NCBI GenBank assembly: GCA_947452235.1 | Contig: CANGBK010000009.1 | Coordinates: 1-37,783, forward strand | Reading direction: 5' to 3' | DNA length: 37,783 bases | Source: Micrococcales bacterium | GTDB lineage: Bacteria > Actinomycetota > Actinomycetes > Actinomycetales > Microbacteriaceae | In this document: in pieces, positions 16,526 through 25,604 of the stretch | Layout: each line of letters opens with the position of its first letter | Numbering within the stretch: position 1 is the first letter of the stretch | Program-made: the position numbers and the translations under genes | Notes under the pieces: model-generated | What the model was told of the DNA's origin: nothing | Database searches by the model: none | The model's input: the letters and a program-made list of their open reading frames with translations, nothing else

Positions 16526-17394
16526 AAATAGTTCATACCGTCAAAGAATTACAAGAAAAGCTTGTAGAAGCAAAACAAACCCCAAAGATTGTGTTTGTTC
16601 CAACTATGGGTGCTTTGCATGAAGGCCATCTTGAACTAGTTAACGAAGCGTTCAAGATCAAAGATGTATATGTTGTTATGAGTATTTTTGTGAACCCAAC
16701 CCAGTTTGGCAAGGGTGAGGATTTTGATAGATATCCAAGAACTCTCGAAGCTGACGTTGAGAAACTAAGCGCTTTAGCTAATTCTCCTGATTTGCTATTT
16801 GTTCCTGATGTCCACGAGATCTATGGAGATGGTGAACCTGAGGTAAGCACACCTCGAGCCGGTGCTGTTGGTGTTGTTTTTGAGGGAGCTTCAAGACCAG
16901 GGCATTTTGATGGGATGCTTCACATTGTTTCGTGGTTCTTTAGGACCATAGAACCTGAGATTGCAGTTTTCGGGGCTAAGGATGCTCAACAGGTTTATTT
17001 GATCAAACGCATGGTTCACAGAGAGTTCAAGGACTCTATTGAGATTGTTGAGCTCGAAACTGTTAGAGAGACAGATGGTTTGGGTAAATCAAGCCGTAAT
17101 AGATTCTTATCTTCTGAAGGTAGAGCATTCGCTCCTTTCATCTTTGAAAGCCTTTCTTTGGTTGAGAAGGACATTCAGGGTGGAATGCAGCCTAGTTTGG
17201 CTCTAGAGAAGGCTAGAAAGGCCTTTGAGGGGCAACCGCTGGCTAAACTTGATTATCTAGCCTTAGTTGATAAGAGCACTTTCCAACCGATTGCTGACGA
17301 TTTTGCTGGTTTAGCCCAGCTCCTTGTTGCAGTGGTTGTTGAAGGAGTAAGACTTATCGACAACATAACTTTCAGCATTCAGGAGCCGGCATGA
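16522..17394 (+). CDS. panC: Pantothenate synthetase
   Basis: A 290-residue enzyme that condenses pantoate and beta-alanine with ATP. It has the nucleotidylyltransferase motif [42 protein letters not shown] and the KSSRNRFL segment of the family. No panB or panD is in the window. Its stop overlaps the lysS ATG (ATGA). Confidence 0.96.
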   Translation: MKIVHTVKELQEKLVEAKQTPKIVFVPTMGALHEGHLELVNEAFKIKDVYVVMSIFVNPTQFGKGEDFDRYPRTLEADVEKLSALANSPDLLFVPDVHEIYGDGEPEVSTPRAGAVGVVFEGASRPGHFDGMLHIVSWFFRTIEPEIAVFGAKDAQQVYLIKRMVHREFKDSIEIVELETVRETDGLGKSSRNRFLSSEGRAFAPFIFESLSLVEKDIQGGMQPSLALEKARKAFEGQPLAKLDYLALVDKSTFQPIADDFAGLAQLLVAVVVEGVRLIDNITFSIQEPA

Positions 17395-18887
17395 CCGACG
17401 AGCAGCCAGTAGTAAACGAAGAAGAGCAGGATCTGCCTGAGCAGATAGCCGTTCGTATGCAAAAGCGTGAGCGTCTTCTAGCTTCAGGTGATGCTTACCC
17501 GGTTAGCGTTGAAATCACCTCAACGATTGATGCTGTTAAAGCTAAGTATCCAGATCTTGATGTTGATGTTGCTACCGGCGATAAGGTCGGCATTGCTGGC
17601 CGTGTCATGTTCCAAAGAAATACCGGCAAGCTTTGCTTTGCAACTTTGCAAGCAGGTAGTGGTGCTCGTATCCAGGTAATGCTTTCTTTGGATAAGGTTG
17701 GTGAATCAAGACTTGAAGAATACAAAGAACTTGTTGACCTAGGCGATCACCTATTTGTTTCAGGTGAAGTTATTACTTCTAAGCGCGGGGAACTTTCAGT
17801 TCTGGTTGACTCTTGGCAGATCACTTCAAAAACTATTCGACCGCTACCTAACCTGCACAACGAGTTAGGTGAAGAGTATCGTGTTCGTCACCGTTACGTT
17901 GATTTAATCGTTCGTGACCGTGCTCGTGAAGTTGTTCAGATTCGCTCAAAGGTTATGCAGTCAATGCGTAAGACTTTCACTGACCGCACTTACCTTGAAG
18001 TTGAAACGCCTATGCTTCAAACCATTCACGGTGGCGCTTCAGCTAGACCTTTCAAGACACACTCAAATGCTTTTGATACCGAACTGTTTTTGAGAATCGC
18101 ACCAGAGTTATTTTTGAAGCGTGCAGTTGTTGGTGGAATCGATCGAGTTTATGAAATCAACCGTAACTTTAGAAATGAAGGTGCCGATAGAACTCACTCA
18201 CCAGAATTTGCGATGCTTGAAGCTTATGAAGCTTACGGTGATTACAACACCATGGCTGAGCTAACTCAATCTTTGATTCAGAACGCAGCCATGGATGTTT
18301 TTGGAACTTTGAAAGTTGAATTAGAAAACGGTGAGATCAACGACCTGAGTGGCCAATGGGATCGCATCTCAATGTTTGAATCTCTGTCTAAAGCCTCAGG
18401 TGTTGAGATTACTCCTGAGACAGACATTGCTGTTCTAAAGAAACTTGCTGATAAGGAGGGTCTAGAGATTGATCACCCTCAGCATGGTAAATATGTTGAA
18501 GAGCTTTGGGAGCACTTTGTTAAAAGTGGCCTAGTGAAACCAACGTTTGTTATGGACTTCCCTGTTGACACTTCACCTTTGGTTCGTAATCACAGATCAA
18601 AGCCAGGAGTTGTTGAGAAGTGGGATCTATATATTCGTGGGTATGAGCAGGCAACTGGTTATAGCGAGTTGGTTGACCCTGTTATTCAGCGTGAAAGATT
18701 CGTTGAGCAGGTTAAGTTAGCTGCTGCCGGTGACCCTGAAGCTATGAAACTTGATGAAGAGTTCCTAAAGGCACTTGAATTCGGTATGCCACCAACCGGT
18801 GGTATGGGTATGGGCATCGACAGATTGTTGATGAGCCTAACTGGTCTTGGCATACGCGAAACCATTATGTTCCCGTTGGTCAAGTAA
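17391..18887 (+). CDS. lysS: Lysyl-tRNA synthetase, class II
   Basis: A 498-residue class II aminoacyl-tRNA synthetase. An N-terminal OB-fold anticodon domain (about 55-160) is followed by the catalytic core: motif 1 near [12 protein letters not shown], motif 2 [14 protein letters not shown] (~260-273) and motif 3 [14 protein letters not shown] (~469-482). The ATG overlaps panC. It overlaps the small membrane protein downstream by one base. Confidence 0.97.
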   Translation: MTDEQPVVNEEEQDLPEQIAVRMQKRERLLASGDAYPVSVEITSTIDAVKAKYPDLDVDVATGDKVGIAGRVMFQRNTGKLCFATLQAGSGARIQVMLSLDKVGESRLEEYKELVDLGDHLFVSGEVITSKRGELSVLVDSWQITSKTIRPLPNLHNELGEEYRVRHRYVDLIVRDRAREVVQIRSKVMQSMRKTFTDRTYLEVETPMLQTIHGGASARPFKTHSNAFDTELFLRIAPELFLKRAVVGGIDRVYEINRNFRNEGADRTHSPEFAMLEAYEAYGDYNTMAELTQSLIQNAAMDVFGTLKVELENGEINDLSGQWDRISMFESLSKASGVEITPETDIAVLKKLADKEGLEIDHPQHGKYVEELWEHFVKSGLVKPTFVMDFPVDTSPLVRNHRSKPGVVEKWDLYIRGYEQATGYSELVDPVIQRERFVEQVKLAAAGDPEAMKLDEEFLKALEFGMPPTGGMGMGIDRLLMSLTGLGIRETIMFPLVK

Positions 18888-19069
18888 TGAACTGGGATGT
18901 TGTTGGTCCAGCTCTACTGAGCTTGTTGCCACCTCTGGGCATGGTTGGAATTGTTTATTTCCTCTTCAAGTCTTTGATTGGTGCTGATGCCAAGGAACGT
19001 AAGGTTAGGGCTCAAATAGAAATTGAAGAGCGGGCTAAGGCTGCTAAGGCTTCGGCTTCTAAGAAGTAA
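18887..19069 (+). CDS. Small single-pass membrane protein downstream of lysS
   Basis: A 60-residue protein with a hydrophobic segment at about 8-30 and then a highly charged cytoplasmic tail rich in Lys, Arg, Glu and Ala. I recognise it only as the type of small conserved membrane protein that follows lysS in related actinobacteria. Its ATG shares a base with the lysS stop. Confidence 0.65.
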   Translation: MNWDVVGPALLSLLPPLGMVGIVYFLFKSLIGADAKERKVRAQIEIEERAKAAKASASKK

Positions 19070-19100
19070 AGTTAAGACAAATCGGATTATTGGAGGGGTA

Positions 19101-19487
19101 ATGAAAAAGACTGATCCGGAACTAATGGTTGCTTATTTGAACAGCACCTTCGCAATCAAGATGGCAATTTACAGTGTTGCGATTCTGGTCCTCGGAACTT
19201 TGGCAGTCAGCCAAATCCACGATTTCAAAGTGGCCATGTTCTTTGTTCTTTGGGCTGCTTTTGGTGGTGCCGCCGCAGCCATTTGGATTCTTCTAGTAGG
19301 GCAAACCATAAAGGGTTTCCAAGCTGCCAATGTTTTGTATTCAACCAACAAAGCCGAGAAGACCCGTATCAAAGCCAAATACGCTGCGGTCAAAAAGACT
19401 AAGCCGTGCAACCTTTCTTTGGTTCAGGTGCTTATTTGTGCTGGTGCAGGGCTTGTTCTCGCGGCCGGCTTGGCCATGACTTTGTAG
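19101..19487 (+). CDS. Small three-helix membrane protein, unknown function
   Basis: A 128-residue protein with hydrophobic helices at about 19-38, 45-68 and 107-127 and a basic loop (KAEKTRIKAKYAAVKKTK) before the last helix. I chose ATG 19101 because GGAGGGG lies just upstream. The longer frame from 19023 would overlap the previous gene and has no such signal. I do not recognise the family. Confidence 0.65.
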   Translation: MKKTDPELMVAYLNSTFAIKMAIYSVAILVLGTLAVSQIHDFKVAMFFVLWAAFGGAAAAIWILLVGQTIKGFQAANVLYSTNKAEKTRIKAKYAAVKKTKPCNLSLVQVLICAGAGLVLAAGLAMTL

Positions 19488-19522
19488 GCTCTAAGCCTGT
19501 ATTGACATAGCCTTCCAAAGCA

Positions 19523-19540
19523 GTTCCCCCCTTGGCGAAC
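19523..19540 (+). promoter_or_regulatory. ClgR-like box upstream of clpC
   Basis: GTTCCCCCCTTGGCGAAC is an imperfect palindrome (12 of 18 positions symmetric) with half-sites resembling GTTCGC/GCGAAC, the type reported for the actinobacterial Clp regulator ClgR. Its right half, extended to GCGAACAGCC, also occurs upstream of ftsH at 11052-11061. Confidence 0.4.
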
Positions 19541-19571
19541 AGCCGACACAAACTCCTAATTTCGTGGTTAT

Positions 19572-19594
19572 CTATTTTGTAAGCACATAAATAG
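19572..19594 (+). promoter_or_regulatory. AT-rich inverted repeat before clpC
   Basis: CTATTT (19572-19577) and AAATAG (19589-19594) form an inverted repeat 17 bases before the clpC ATG, with TTGT/ACAT extending the symmetry imperfectly. It could be the core promoter or an operator. A strong AAAGGAG Shine-Dalgarno follows at 19599-19605. Confidence 0.3.
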
Positions 19595-19610
19595 TGCCAA
19601 AGGAGTAAAG

Positions 19611-22061
19611 ATGTTTGAGAAGTTCACTGATAAAGCCCGCAGGGTTGTTGTTTTGGCGCAAGAAGAAGCCAAGTCGCTAAACCACAACTACATTGGCACA
19701 GAGCACATTCTTCTTGGTTTGATCCAGGAAGGTGAAGGCGTTGCTGCTAAGGCGCTTGAAGCACTAAACATTTCTAAGGAAGCTGTTCGCGACCAGGTCA
19801 AAGAGATCATTGGTCAGGGTCAACAGCCACCTACAGGTCACATTCCTTTTACTCCTAGAGCTAAAAAAGTTCTAGAACTTTCTCTTCGTGAAGCTCTTCA
19901 GCTTGGCCACTCATACATCGGTACCGAACACCTTCTGCTTGGTCTTATCAAGGAAGGTGAAGGTGTTGCAGCTCAAGTGCTAACCAAGCTTGGTGCAGAC
20001 ACCAACAAGGTTCGTGCTCAGGTTCAGCAGATGCTTCAAGGTTTCGATAACAAGGAAACCGCAACTGTTGGTGGTGAGCAGATACCTCAAAAGGGTTCAA
20101 CAGTTTTGGATCAGTACGGTAAGAACCTCACTGCAGCTGCTGCTGAAGGAAAGCTTGATCCAGTTATCGGCCGTGAGAAAGAGATTGAACGCGTAATGCA
20201 GATTCTTTCTCGTAGAACTAAGAACAACCCAATCTTGATTGGTGAGCCAGGTGTTGGTAAGACTGCTGTTGTTGAAGGACTAGCTCAAGCTATTGTTGCT
20301 GGCAATGTTCCTGAGACTCTTAAAGGTAAGCAGCTTTACACCCTTGATCTTGGATCTTTGATTGCTGGTTCGCGTTACCGTGGTGACTTTGAAGAAAGAC
20401 TAAAAAAGGTCATCAAAGAAATTAAGGGCCGTGGAGACATAATCACTTTCATCGATGAGATTCACACTCTTGTTGGTGCAGGAGCAGCTGAAGGTGCTGT
20501 TGATGCCGCGTCTATCTTGAAGCCAATGCTTGCTCGTGGTGAACTACAAACCATCGGTGCAACAACTTTGGATGAGTTCAGAAAATACTTTGAGAAGGAT
20601 GCCGCTCTAGAGCGTCGATTCCAGTCAATCCAAGTTAATGAGCCTTCAATTCCTCACACCATCAACATCTTGAAGGGTCTTCGTGATCGTTACGAAGCTC
20701 ACCACAAGGTTTCTATTACTGATGGTGCGATTGTTGCTGCTGCAAAACTTGCTGACAGATATGTTGCTGACCGTTACCTTCCAGATAAGGCGATTGACCT
20801 TATTGACGAAGCTGGTGCAAGATTACGCCTGTCGATTCTTTCTTCACCTCCTGAGCTTCGTGACTTGGAAGAAAAGATTGCTGCTGTTCGCGTTGACAAA
20901 GAGAAAGCAATCGAATCACAAGACTTCGAAGGTGCAGCCAAGCTTCGCGATGATGAGAAGAAACTAATCTCTGAACGAGCAAAGCTAACCAAGCAGTTCC
21001 GTTCAGGTAACGTAGCAGCTCACGGTGTTGTTGATGAGGGTCTTATTGCTGAGGTTCTAGCGTCAGCTACCGGCATCCCTGTGTTCAAGCTTTCAGAGGA
21101 AGAGTCAGCGAAGCTGGTCTTTATGGAGAAAGAACTTCACAAGAGAGTTATTGGTCAGAAGGCCGCAGTTGAATCTATTTCAAAGGCAATCCGTCGACAG
21201 CGTGCAGGTCTAAAAGACCCTAACCGTCCTTCAGGCTCGTTTATTTTCGCTGGTCCTACTGGTGTTGGTAAGACTGAGTTGGCTAAGGCTCTTGCTGAAT
21301 TCCTATTCGATGACGAAGGCGCTCTTATCTCACTTGATATGAGCGAGTATGCAGAAAAGCACACTGTCTCACGCTTGTTCGGAGCTCCTCCAGGATATGT
21401 TGGCTTCGATGAAGGTGGCCAGCTAACTGAGAGAGTTAGACGTAAGCCTTTCAGCGTTGTCTTGTTCGATGAGATCGAGAAGGCTCACCCAGATATCTTC
21501 AACTCTTTGTTGCAGATTCTTGAAGAGGGTCGCCTAACCGATGGTCAAGGTCGTGTTGTTGACTTCAAGAACACAATCATCATCATGACTACCAACTTGG
21601 GAACTAAAGACATCACCCGTGGCGCTCTTGGATTCAACTTGGAAGGTAGCCAGCAGAATGACTTTGAGCGCATGGCTTCTAAGGTGAACGAAGAGTTGAA
21701 GAAGCACTTCAAGCCTGAGTTCCTAAACCGTGTTGACGATGTCATTGTGTTCCCTCAGCTATCTAAGGAGGAGTTGTTGGAGATTGTTGCACTATTCATC
21801 AAGAAGCTAAACACTCGTCTTGAAGAGCGCGACATCACCCTTACTCTTACCGATGCTGCGAAGGATCGCTTGATTGAGATCGGTTACGACCCAGCTTTGG
21901 GTGCTAGACCTCTTCGTCGTGCGGTTCAGCGTGAAATCGAAGACAAGATCTCTGAGCAGATTCTCCAGGGTGAGATTAAGAATGCAAGCGATGTGGTTGC
22001 AGATGTCATTGCCGGTGAGTTTATATTCACCTCAAATGAACGAGCAGTTGCTAGCATTTAG
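19611..22061 (+). CDS. clpC: Clp protease ATPase subunit ClpC
   Basis: An 816-residue AAA+ unfoldase that feeds ClpP. Order: an N-terminal double Clp repeat (two copies of the IGTEHxLLGLIxEGEGVAA motif, ~residues 25-140), D1 AAA+ with Walker A GEPGVGKT at 211-218, a UVR-type middle segment ([15 protein letters not shown], ~437-451), and D2 with GPTGVGKT at 548-555 and a conserved C-terminal [16 protein letters not shown]. The length is typical. It stands alone with a 123-base upstream region carrying a ClgR-like box. No clpP is in the window. Confidence 0.98.
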   Translation: MFEKFTDKARRVVVLAQEEAKSLNHNYIGTEHILLGLIQEGEGVAAKALEALNISKEAVRDQVKEIIGQGQQPPTGHIPFTPRAKKVLELSLREALQLGHSYIGTEHLLLGLIKEGEGVAAQVLTKLGADTNKVRAQVQQMLQGFDNKETATVGGEQIPQKGSTVLDQYGKNLTAAAAEGKLDPVIGREKEIERVMQILSRRTKNNPILIGEPGVGKTAVVEGLAQAIVAGNVPETLKGKQLYTLDLGSLIAGSRYRGDFEERLKKVIKEIKGRGDIITFIDEIHTLVGAGAAEGAVDAASILKPMLARGELQTIGATTLDEFRKYFEKDAALERRFQSIQVNEPSIPHTINILKGLRDRYEAHHKVSITDGAIVAAAKLADRYVADRYLPDKAIDLIDEAGARLRLSILSSPPELRDLEEKIAAVRVDKEKAIESQDFEGAAKLRDDEKKLISERAKLTKQFRSGNVAAHGVVDEGLIAEVLASATGIPVFKLSEEESAKLVFMEKELHKRVIGQKAAVESISKAIRRQRAGLKDPNRPSGSFIFAGPTGVGKTELAKALAEFLFDDEGALISLDMSEYAEKHTVSRLFGAPPGYVGFDEGGQLTERVRRKPFSVVLFDEIEKAHPDIFNSLLQILEEGRLTDGQGRVVDFKNTIIIMTTNLGTKDITRGALGFNLEGSQQNDFERMASKVNEELKKHFKPEFLNRVDDVIVFPQLSKEELLEIVALFIKKLNTRLEERDITLTLTDAAKDRLIEIGYDPALGARPLRRAVQREIEDKISEQILQGEIKNASDVVADVIAGEFIFTSNERAVASI

Positions 22062-22063
22062 CA

Positions 22064-22570
22064 ATGCCACAAAACTTCATCCTGCGACCAGCTAGGACTA
22101 GCGATATTCCTGCTATCCAGGCGATGCGTGCACCGTTGGTTGATAGCAATGTTCTATTGCAGCACCAGCTGGTCGCGCTCTATGAGCGAGTTCAAGAATT
22201 CGTAGTTGCTGAATCTTTAGATGGTCGGGTTATCGCTGCTGGTGCTCTTCACGTGATGTGGGGGGATCTAGCAGAGATTAGATCCTTAGTTGTTGATTCT
22301 TCTGCTCGAGGAATGGGTCTTGGTAAAGCCATTGTTGAGGCTCTTATTGAGCGCGCCTATACTCTAGGTGTTCGTAGAGTCTTCTGTTTGACCTTCGAGG
22401 TTGAGTTCTTTTTTAGATGCAAGTTTGAAATCATCAGCGATGTTCCTGTTGATGAAGAAACATTTGCTCAAATGGTTGAATCTTCAGATGATGGCATTGC
22501 TGAGTTCCTTGATTTAGCGAGAGTTAAAGAGAACACACTGGGCAACACTCGCATGCTTCGCCAGCTCTAG
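22064..22570 (+). CDS. ArgA-like amino-acid N-acetyltransferase (GNAT)
   Basis: A 168-residue GNAT enzyme. It has the acetyl-CoA loop SSARGMGLGKAIVEAL (R-x-x-G-x-G/A pattern) and a C-terminal region (FEVEFFFRCKFEI, GIAEFLDLARVKENTLGNTRML) characteristic of actinobacterial ArgA/Rv2747-type N-acetylglutamate synthases, which start arginine synthesis. It follows clpC after two bases and may be co-transcribed. Other arginine genes are not present here. Confidence 0.8.
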   Translation: MPQNFILRPARTSDIPAIQAMRAPLVDSNVLLQHQLVALYERVQEFVVAESLDGRVIAAGALHVMWGDLAEIRSLVVDSSARGMGLGKAIVEALIERAYTLGVRRVFCLTFEVEFFFRCKFEIISDVPVDEETFAQMVESSDDGIAEFLDLARVKENTLGNTRMLRQL

Positions 22571-22594
22571 AGAGTTTGCTGGCAAAATAAAGCC

Positions 22595-23194
22595 ATGCCT
22601 AACAATTACGGACCTTCAGCCGGCGTTATTCGTGCCCGCCGCATCACAGCACTTTTAGTTGTTATTGGTTTGATTTGGGGAATCATCGCCGGTGTTACAA
22701 GCGTCGTTAACTGGATAGGTGGATTGTTCAACCCAGGTCAGTCACCAACTCTTGTTGCCGGTGCTGACTGCCAACCGCAGCAGGTGAAGATTGAAGCTCA
22801 TGTTGGTAATTCAGATCAGTCATTGCAGAATGCTTTCAACCCAACAGACACCCCATACTTCTGGTTCAGTGTTACCAACACAGGAACTGTTGACTGCAAG
22901 TTCAATGTTGGGCCTTCAGTTACCTATTACAACGTGAAAAGCGGTAGCGATGCTATTTGGAGTTCTAAGGACTGCAAACTTAGTGCTGCAAGAACAGACA
23001 ACATCATGACCTTAAAGCCTGCAACTGCGCTCTCAGCACAGGCTTCAGACTGGCAAAGAGTTAGATCATCGACTTCGTCTGGTTGCACGCTTGCTGATGG
23101 CCAGCCATCGGTAAAAGCTAATGGCGCTAGTTATGTATTAACTGCTGAAGTTAATGGAAACATCAGCGATGGCGTTCAATTTGTGTTGAACTAG
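22595..23194 (+). CDS. Membrane-anchored extracytoplasmic protein, unknown function
   Basis: A 199-residue protein with a basic N-terminus, one membrane helix at about 18-42 and a ~155-residue outside domain of Ig-like beta character (YFWFSVTNTGTVDCKFNVG, YVLTAEVNG) with four cysteines that may pair. The domain looks like a small adhesion or sensing module, but I cannot name the family. It lies between argA-like and proC with gaps of 24 and 4 bases. Confidence 0.6.
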   Translation: MPNNYGPSAGVIRARRITALLVVIGLIWGIIAGVTSVVNWIGGLFNPGQSPTLVAGADCQPQQVKIEAHVGNSDQSLQNAFNPTDTPYFWFSVTNTGTVDCKFNVGPSVTYYNVKSGSDAIWSSKDCKLSAARTDNIMTLKPATALSAQASDWQRVRSSTSSGCTLADGQPSVKANGASYVLTAEVNGNISDGVQFVLN

Positions 23195-23198
23195 AGCT

Positions 23199-24032
23199 AT
23201 GGAAGATAAAACTTACGCAATTTTAGGCTGTGGTTCTATGGGAACTGCAATTCTGGCTGGAATGATAAAAGCTCATGTGAAGCCTGAAAAGGTTAAGGTC
23301 ACAGCCAAGCGAACTGAATCTGCTGAAGCTCTATCTAAGAAGTTCCATGTCACAGGATATTCAACTGACTATCAACCTAATGCCAACTCTTTAGCGGTTG
23401 AGGGTGCTCAAATAGTTTTACTTGCAGTCAAGCCTGCATACATCACCCAAGTTTTAGATGAGATTAAACATGTTCTTAGGGAAGACGCTTTGGTTATCTC
23501 TGTTGCTGCGGGCATTACAACAGCAACTATGGAGGAACATGTTTCAAGTAATGTTGCGGTGATTAGAGCTATGCCTAATACACCAGCTCTAATCAAAAAG
23601 GGTTTGACTGGTATTTCAGCCGGTTCAAGGGTTACACCCGAACAGCTGAAGATTGCAACAGATTTATTTGATGGTGTTGGTAAGACTTTGGTTATTCCTG
23701 AAGAGAAGATTGATGCCCTTTCAACCATCTCTGGTTCAGGTCCTGCCTACGTGTTCTATTTCATTGAAGAATTTATTAAGACTTCGATAGCCATGGGCTT
23801 TAGCCAGGATGAAGCCTATTTACTGGTTAGTGAAACCTTCTTGGGTGCTAGTGAATTGCTAGTTGATTCACAGAAGGATCCAGCTGATCTAAGAAGACAG
23901 GTCACCAGCCCTAATGGAACAACTATGCGTGCTGTTGCTGTTCTTGAAGAAGGCAACCTGCATGGACTGTTGTTGAATGCAACAAACTCTGCTTTAGCAA
24001 GAGCTAAAGAAATAGCCCAGGAGATGAAGTAA
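23199..24032 (+). CDS. proC: Pyrroline-5-carboxylate reductase
   Basis: A 277-residue NAD(P)H enzyme for the last step of proline synthesis. It has AILGCGSMGTAILAGM (dinucleotide fold), AVKPAY, AMPNTPALIKKG, and the family signature around SGSGPAYVFYF and RQVTSPNGTTMRAV. Its stop shares a base with the ATG of the winged-helix regulator. Confidence 0.97.
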   Translation: MEDKTYAILGCGSMGTAILAGMIKAHVKPEKVKVTAKRTESAEALSKKFHVTGYSTDYQPNANSLAVEGAQIVLLAVKPAYITQVLDEIKHVLREDALVISVAAGITTATMEEHVSSNVAVIRAMPNTPALIKKGLTGISAGSRVTPEQLKIATDLFDGVGKTLVIPEEKIDALSTISGSGPAYVFYFIEEFIKTSIAMGFSQDEAYLLVSETFLGASELLVDSQKDPADLRRQVTSPNGTTMRAVAVLEEGNLHGLLLNATNSALARAKEIAQEMK

Positions 24033-24505
24033 TGGTTGATGTTTTCGATGCTTTAGCCGATGAGAACCGTAGAAAAGTTTTAGAACTGGTTGCAAAAGAA
24101 CCTCGAACAACAGCTGCTCTAAACAAGTCGCTGAAACTACCAGCAACAACATTAGATAAGCACCTAAAAATGTTGGTGAAGACAGAATTACTAAACGTAA
24201 CTGTTAAGGGCAAGACCAGCACCTATTCACTAAACAAGACGGGCTTGGCTGAAGCTGCTAAGTGGTTCGGTAAGTTTGGTTCTTCTTTTGTTGCAGGTCA
24301 AGCAGATGCGCTAGGTGAAAGCATTGCAACACTTGTGACTAGCGCAGCTGGCTGGATTGAAAACAAGTTTGGCACCAAAATCAATTTAGATTTCGATCCT
24401 GAAGAAGTTGGTCGTGAGCTAGGTAAGAAGCTATCTGATGTTAAGCATGAAACCACGACGAAAGTATCTAAGACTGTTACCAAAGTGAAGGCTAAGCGTT
24501 CTTAG
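24032..24505 (+). CDS. ArsR-like winged-helix regulator with C-terminal extension
   Basis: A 157-residue protein. Residues 1-70 are an ArsR-type winged helix (MVDVFDALADENRRKVLELV, then KLPATTLDKHLKMLVKTELL and a wing). There is no cysteine, so the classical ArsR arsenic site is absent. Residues 75-157 are a helical and then Lys/Thr-rich basic tail of unknown role. It is translationally coupled to proC, not to arsC, with which it only converges (14-base 3' overlap). Confidence 0.7.
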   Translation: MVDVFDALADENRRKVLELVAKEPRTTAALNKSLKLPATTLDKHLKMLVKTELLNVTVKGKTSTYSLNKTGLAEAAKWFGKFGSSFVAGQADALGESIATLVTSAAGWIENKFGTKINLDFDPEEVGRELGKKLSDVKHETTTKVSKTVTKVKAKRS

Positions 24506-24899
24506 AGTCTATTTCCGCAACTAAAGCTTCGATGTGTTGCTTGATTTCATCTCTGACTTGTCTAACAACATCTATTGGTTGACCTGCAGGATCAGTTAGC
24601 ACCCAGTCTCGGTATTGCTTGCCTGGGAACCAAGGACATTCATCACCACAGCCCATTGTGATTACAAAATCACTGGCTTTAACTGAATCCTCGGTAAGGA
24701 CCTTTGGTTGTTCGGAAGAGATATCGACGCCAACTTCCTTCATGACTTCGATGGCAACCGGGTTGATTTCATTCTTAGGTTGAGTTCCTGCAGAAAGAAT
24801 TGAAACTCTATCGCCGGCTAGTGCTTTGAGCCAGCCGGCAGCCATCTGGGATCGACCTGCGTTGTGAACACAAACAAATAGAACTGATGGTTTAGTCAT
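24492..24899 (-). CDS. arsC: Arsenate reductase, LMW-phosphatase fold
   Basis: A 135-residue arsenate reductase. The phosphatase loop is C10-VHNAG-R16-S, followed by the redox cysteines C84 and C88 in MGCGDECPWFPGKQY, and DPAG near the C-terminus. This resembles thioredoxin- or mycothiol-linked actinobacterial ArsC, and the exact electron donor cannot be told from sequence. It is on the same strand as the aquaporin upstream but separated from it by a strong intrinsic terminator. Confidence 0.88.
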   Translation of the reverse strand: MTKPSVLFVCVHNAGRSQMAAGWLKALAGDRVSILSAGTQPKNEINPVAIEVMKEVGVDISSEQPKVLTEDSVKASDFVITMGCGDECPWFPGKQYRDWVLTDPAGQPIDVVRQVRDEIKQHIEALVAEIDSKNA

Positions 24900-24910
24900 A
24901 AAGCCAGCCT

Positions 24911-24942
24911 AAATGAAAACGCCCCCGGTTTCCCGAGGGCGT
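24911..24942 (-). terminator. Intrinsic terminator after the aquaporin gene
   Basis: On the minus strand ACGCCCTCGG-GAAA-CCGGGGGCGT makes a 10-pair stem (one G-T) with a GAAA tetraloop, followed by TTTTCATTT. It lies between the aquaporin stop and the arsC start. Confidence 0.8.
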
Positions 24943-24956
24943 AATCAAATGTTCAT

Positions 24957-25604
24957 CTACATCTTTTTAGCAGCCTTCTTCTTAGCCTTAGCTGGGGTGT
25001 CTAGGAGGATTACATATAGCAATGCAACTAGTGCTCCAACGAATTCAGCTAGAACCAGCATTAGGTGGTTCTGGTCGAAACCATCACGCAACATCAATGC
25101 GAAGGTAACGGCAGGGTTAGCCTGGCCACCGGTAAGGGTGAAGGTGCTAACTGCGAATACCCATAGACCAACAGCGAAAGGAATCAAAGCTTCACGCTTG
25201 GTTGCTGCCAGGCGAACGATAAGCATGATTAGAACTGTTGTTCCAAGAACTTCACCAATGAAAGCTCCGCTCTGAGAAATCTGAGGTGTTGACTGAGCAA
25301 TAACAGCCTGACCGCTTAGTGAATAACCTAGGTATAAACCTAGAGTTGCACCAACAAGTTGAGCAATCCAGTAAGCCAAAAGTGTAGTTAGGTCGATTGC
25401 TTTACGGGCAAACATAAATAGTGAAACAGCAGGGTTTAGGTGACCACCTGAAACGGTTGCTGTGATCAGGATCATTAGACCCAAGGTTGTTGCTAGGACT
25501 AGGTTGTGAAAACCAGTTGTGTTGTATGCAACGATTGATGTAACGAATAGCATCACACCCATGGTTTCTGAAATAGCTTGTCTAACAAGGATGTTCATTT
25601 TCAT
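24957..25604 (-). CDS. Aquaporin / aquaglyceroporin (AqpS-like filter)
   Basis: A 215-residue MIP channel with six membrane helices and two NPA motifs: NPA 57-59 in GGHLNPAVS and NPA 163-165 in GGQANPAVT. The residue after the second NPA, normally the filter Arg, is Val166. The missing positive charge would widen the pore for neutral solutes such as As(OH)3. I chose the ATG at 25604 (AAGGAAC upstream, overlapping the SOUL stop as ATGA) over a far upstream start that would add a hydrophilic tail. The C-terminus is Lys-rich. Placement next to arsC suggests arsenite release. Confidence 0.85.
   Translation of the reverse strand: MKMNILVRQAISETMGVMLFVTSIVAYNTTGFHNLVLATTLGLMILITATVSGGHLNPAVSLFMFARKAIDLTTLLAYWIAQLVGATLGLYLGYSLSGQAVIAQSTPQISQSGAFIGEVLGTTVLIMLIVRLAATKREALIPFAVGLWVFAVSTFTLTGGQANPAVTFALMLRDGFDQNHLMLVLAEFVGALVALLYVILLDTPAKAKKKAAKKM

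Noticed and set aside
19488-19503. Small hairpin AGGCT-CTA-AGCCT after the three-helix membrane protein
   Set aside because: Five-pair stem with no T-run. Too weak for a terminator call.
24032-24899. A classical arsR-arsC operon
   Set aside because: The two genes are convergent, the ArsR-like protein has no cysteines, and it is coupled to proC. Only arsC and the aquaporin support an arsenic theme.
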